Below are positions 5,729 through 7,354 of a stretch of 7,354 nt of DNA, one piece after another. A model generated the notes under the pieces. It searched no databases and was not told the origin of the DNA. It saw only the letters and a list, made by a program, of their open reading frames with translations. Source of the stretch: an uncultured Clostridia bacterium (lineage in GTDB: Bacteria > Bacillota > Clostridia > UMGS1810). Each line of letters opens with the position of its first letter. The first letter of the stretch is position 1. A program made the translations under genes and the position numbers. Where the stretch lies: contig CAJLYL010000082.1 in the NCBI GenBank assembly GCA_905210855.1, forward strand, positions 1 to 7,354, given 5' to 3'.

Positions 5729-7147
5729 ATGAGAAAAACAAAGATCATATGTACCCTCGGCCCTGCGACGGACGACGAAAACGTCCTGCGCAGCATGATA
5801 AAAGCCGGCATGAATGTGGCGCGGCTGAATTTTTCGCACGATACTCACGAAAAGCAGCTAAAGCGCATCAACATGGTTAAAAAACTGCGCGAGGAGATGA
5901 ATGTACCCATAGGCATCCTCCTGGACACAAAAGGTCCCGAGATAAGAATAGGCACTTTTGCCAACGGCAAAATAGAGCTGCACGAGGGGCAGAAATTCAC
6001 CCTCACCACCACCGAAACCGCCGGAGACGAAACAAAAGTCTCCGTGAGCTACGCCGAGCTGCCCTACCATGTGAAAGAGGGCGACCGCATACTCATAGAC
6101 GACGGACTGATAGAGCTGTATGTTGACAAAACAAGCGCGGATGAGATCGACTGCACCGTGCGCAATGGCGGATTCCTGTCCGACAAAAAGAGCATAAACC
6201 TGCCGGGGATAAACCTTGAAATGCCCTACATGACCGAGCGCGACAGAGACGACATCATATTCGGCATAAAAAACGACGTTGACTTTATTGCCGCGTCATT
6301 CGTGCGCAGGGCGGACGATGTAAAGGACGTGAAAGACATCCTCAACACCAACGGCGGCGAGGATATAAAAATCATTGCAAAGATAGAAAACAGCGAGGGT
6401 GTGCAGAACTCCGACGAGATACTTGCACTCGCCAACGGCATAATGATTGCGCGCGGCGACATGGGTGTGGAGATATCGTTTGAAAAGCTGCCCAGCATAC
6501 AGAAAACCCTCATAAAAAAATGCTATGCCGCAGGCAAAATGGCAATCACCGCGACCCAGATGCTCGACTCCATGATGCACAATCCGCGTCCGACCAGAGC
6601 CGAGGTATCCGACGTGGCAAACGCCGTGTACGATGGCACAAGCGCGATAATGCTCTCCGGAGAGACAGCTGCCGGCGCGTACCCCGTGGACAGCGTGGTG
6701 GCTATGTCCAACATAGCCGAGTCCACCGAGAGCTGCATAAACTACGAACACCGCTTCACCAAAGAGCGCGTAAAAAACAGCACCGTGACGGACGCGGTGT
6801 GCCACGCGGCGTGCACCACGGCGCTCGACCTCAAGGCGACCGCCATTGTGGCGCTCACCAGGACGGGTCACACGGCGCGTATGCTCTCCAAATTCCGCCC
6901 CGAATGCCCCATAATATCGGCGACCGCCTGCCGCAAGAACTACAATCAACTTGCGCTCAGCTGGGGCGTATTCCCGATTATGAACGATGTGGTGGATTCC
7001 GCGGACAAACTGTTCCGCTCCGCGGCGGCAAAGGTGCTGGGCGCAAACCTTGTGCGCAACGGCGACATCATAGTGTTCACCGGCGGTTCGGATGTTGGTC
7101 AGAGCGGCACCTCCGATATGCTCCGTGTGTGGAAGGTTAATATTTAA
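5729..7147 (+). CDS. pyk: Pyruvate kinase
   Basis: Cytoplasmic glycolytic enzyme converting phosphoenolpyruvate and ADP to pyruvate and ATP; 472 residues. Conserved features: KIICTLGPA (5-13); ARLNFSH (31-37) with the substrate residues Arg32, Asn34 and Ser36; LDTKGPEIR (65-73); the lid (B) domain at about 72-166; IIAKIEN (215-221) with catalytic Lys218 and metal ligand Glu220; ARGDMGVE (241-248) with metal ligand Asp244; ATQMLDSM (275-282); and SGETAAGAYPV (310-320). The C-terminal regulatory domain spans about 345-472. Glu71 in GPEIR is the residue associated with potassium-dependent enzymes. The protein stops at the usual core length and lacks the extra PEP-utiliser-like C-terminal domain seen in Bacillus Pyk. 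AAGGAG at 5714-5719 lies 9 nt before the ATG. It is transcribed alone, away from the regulator, and ends just before a strong terminator. Confidence 0.98.
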   Translation: MRKTKIICTLGPATDDENVLRSMIKAGMNVARLNFSHDTHEKQLKRINMVKKLREEMNVPIGILLDTKGPEIRIGTFANGKIELHEGQKFTLTTTETAGDETKVSVSYAELPYHVKEGDRILIDDGLIELYVDKTSADEIDCTVRNGGFLSDKKSINLPGINLEMPYMTERDRDDIIFGIKNDVDFIAASFVRRADDVKDVKDILNTNGGEDIKIIAKIENSEGVQNSDEILALANGIMIARGDMGVEISFEKLPSIQKTLIKKCYAAGKMAITATQMLDSMMHNPRPTRAEVSDVANAVYDGTSAIMLSGETAAGAYPVDSVVAMSNIAESTESCINYEHRFTKERVKNSTVTDAVCHAACTTALDLKATAIVALTRTGHTARMLSKFRPECPIISATACRKNYNQLALSWGVFPIMNDVVDSADKLFRSAAAKVLGANLVRNGDIIVFTGGSDVGQSGTSDMLRVWKVNI

Positions 7148-7156
7148 CGGCACAGC

Positions 7157-7204
7157 TTAAAATCCGCCATATTCAGCCCTCGGGCTGAATATGGCGGATT
7201 TTAA
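7157..7204 (+). terminator. Intrinsic terminator after pyk
   Basis: A perfect palindrome starting 9 nt after the pyk stop: 23-bp arms (7157-7179 with 7182-7204) around a 2-base centre, realistically a 22-bp stem with a 4-nt CUCG loop. The 3' arm ends GGCGGATTTTAA, supplying the U-run. The 5' arm begins TTAAAA, so the structure also reads as a terminator on the other strand. Confidence 0.85.
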
Positions 7205-7242
7205 AATTAAGACTATGTATCGGCTCAGGGGGAAATTCCGCG

Positions 7243-7349
7243 TTGTGCGAAAGGCTCCCCTGTGCAAAGGGGAGCTGTCATTATGCTTGATTTAAAAAAT
7301 CAAACATAATGACTGAGGGGATGTAAAAAAAGATTGCCTACCGTCTCGG
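7243..7349 (-). repeat. GC-hairpin intergenic repeat (CCCCTCAGTCA family), copy 2
   Basis: Read on the minus strand it begins CCGAGACGGTAGGCAA, then a T-run, ACATCCCCTCAGTCA, a long AT hairpin (7277-7313: GTCATTATG paired with CATAATGAC, plus inner TTGATTT/AAATCAA), and the GC hairpin GCTCCCCT-GTGCAA-AGGGGAGC (7254-7275). It is the inverted counterpart of copy 1 at 784-886. The small GTCACC/GGTGAC hairpin of copy 1 is replaced here by the longer AT hairpin, with pairing preserved. The 38 bases between the pyk terminator and this repeat show nothing recognisable. The window ends in a G-run just beyond it. Confidence 0.8.
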
Positions 7350-7354
7350 GGGGG

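Noticed and set aside
6296..7153. A 285-codon minus-strand open frame opposite pyk, and a 206-codon plus-strand frame inside pyk
   Set aside because: Both overlap the fully conserved pyruvate kinase. Their composition (Gly/His/Arg/Val rich) is that of shadow frames, and the minus-strand frame begins only at the pyk stop region with no promoter.

Overview
The window looks like a chromosomal segment of a Gram-positive Clostridia-type bacterium (Bacillota), possibly an uncultured gut Oscillospiraceae/Ruminococcaceae relative. The reasons are strong AGGAGG-like Shine-Dalgarno sites, consensus sigma-A promoters, a lipoprotein rather than periplasmic polyamine-binding protein, a polyamine transport operon headed by an XRE-cupin regulator, and small GC-hairpin repeats of the CCCCTCAGTCA / GCTCCCCT...AGGGGAGC kind, which I remember as common between genes in this group. 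The lineage is inference; no rRNA or marker phylogeny is available here.

Layout, left to right. Positions 1-658 (minus) hold the first 219 codons of an adenine-specific DNA methyltransferase of the PglX (BREX phage defence) type, cut by the left edge just after its SAM-binding motif. Positions 659-891 contain no gene but two repeats: a TIR-bounded palindrome (702-785) and, abutting it, a GC-hairpin repeat (784-886). Positions 892-4656 (minus) are a compact potA-potB-potC-potD operon for a spermidine/putrescine ABC importer, with gaps of 1 and 12 nt and a TAATG overlap. A second copy of the TIR palindrome (4701-4791) lies just upstream of potA, so the two copies bracket the transporter genes. 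Positions 4833-5372 (minus) encode an XRE-cupin regulator, probably first gene of the same transcript. It is expressed from a consensus promoter (5430-5458) whose start region is covered by a 31-bp palindrome, the likely operator.

Positions 5373-5728 form a 356-bp divergent intergenic region with promoters for both directions. Positions 5729-7147 (plus) encode a complete pyruvate kinase, followed by a perfect-stem terminator (7157-7204) and an inverted second copy of the GC-hairpin repeat (7243-7349).

Functionally, regulator plus PotABCD form a self-contained polyamine-uptake module. PotD captures the polyamine outside, PotB/PotC form the channel, PotA drives it with ATP, and the cupin regulator probably senses polyamine or a derivative. 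Pyruvate kinase is an independent glycolytic housekeeping gene. The PglX-like gene is the only sign of a defence system, and the rest of that locus, if any, lies beyond the left edge. The window is otherwise ordinary; the repeats and the unusual PglX N-terminus are its most interesting content.
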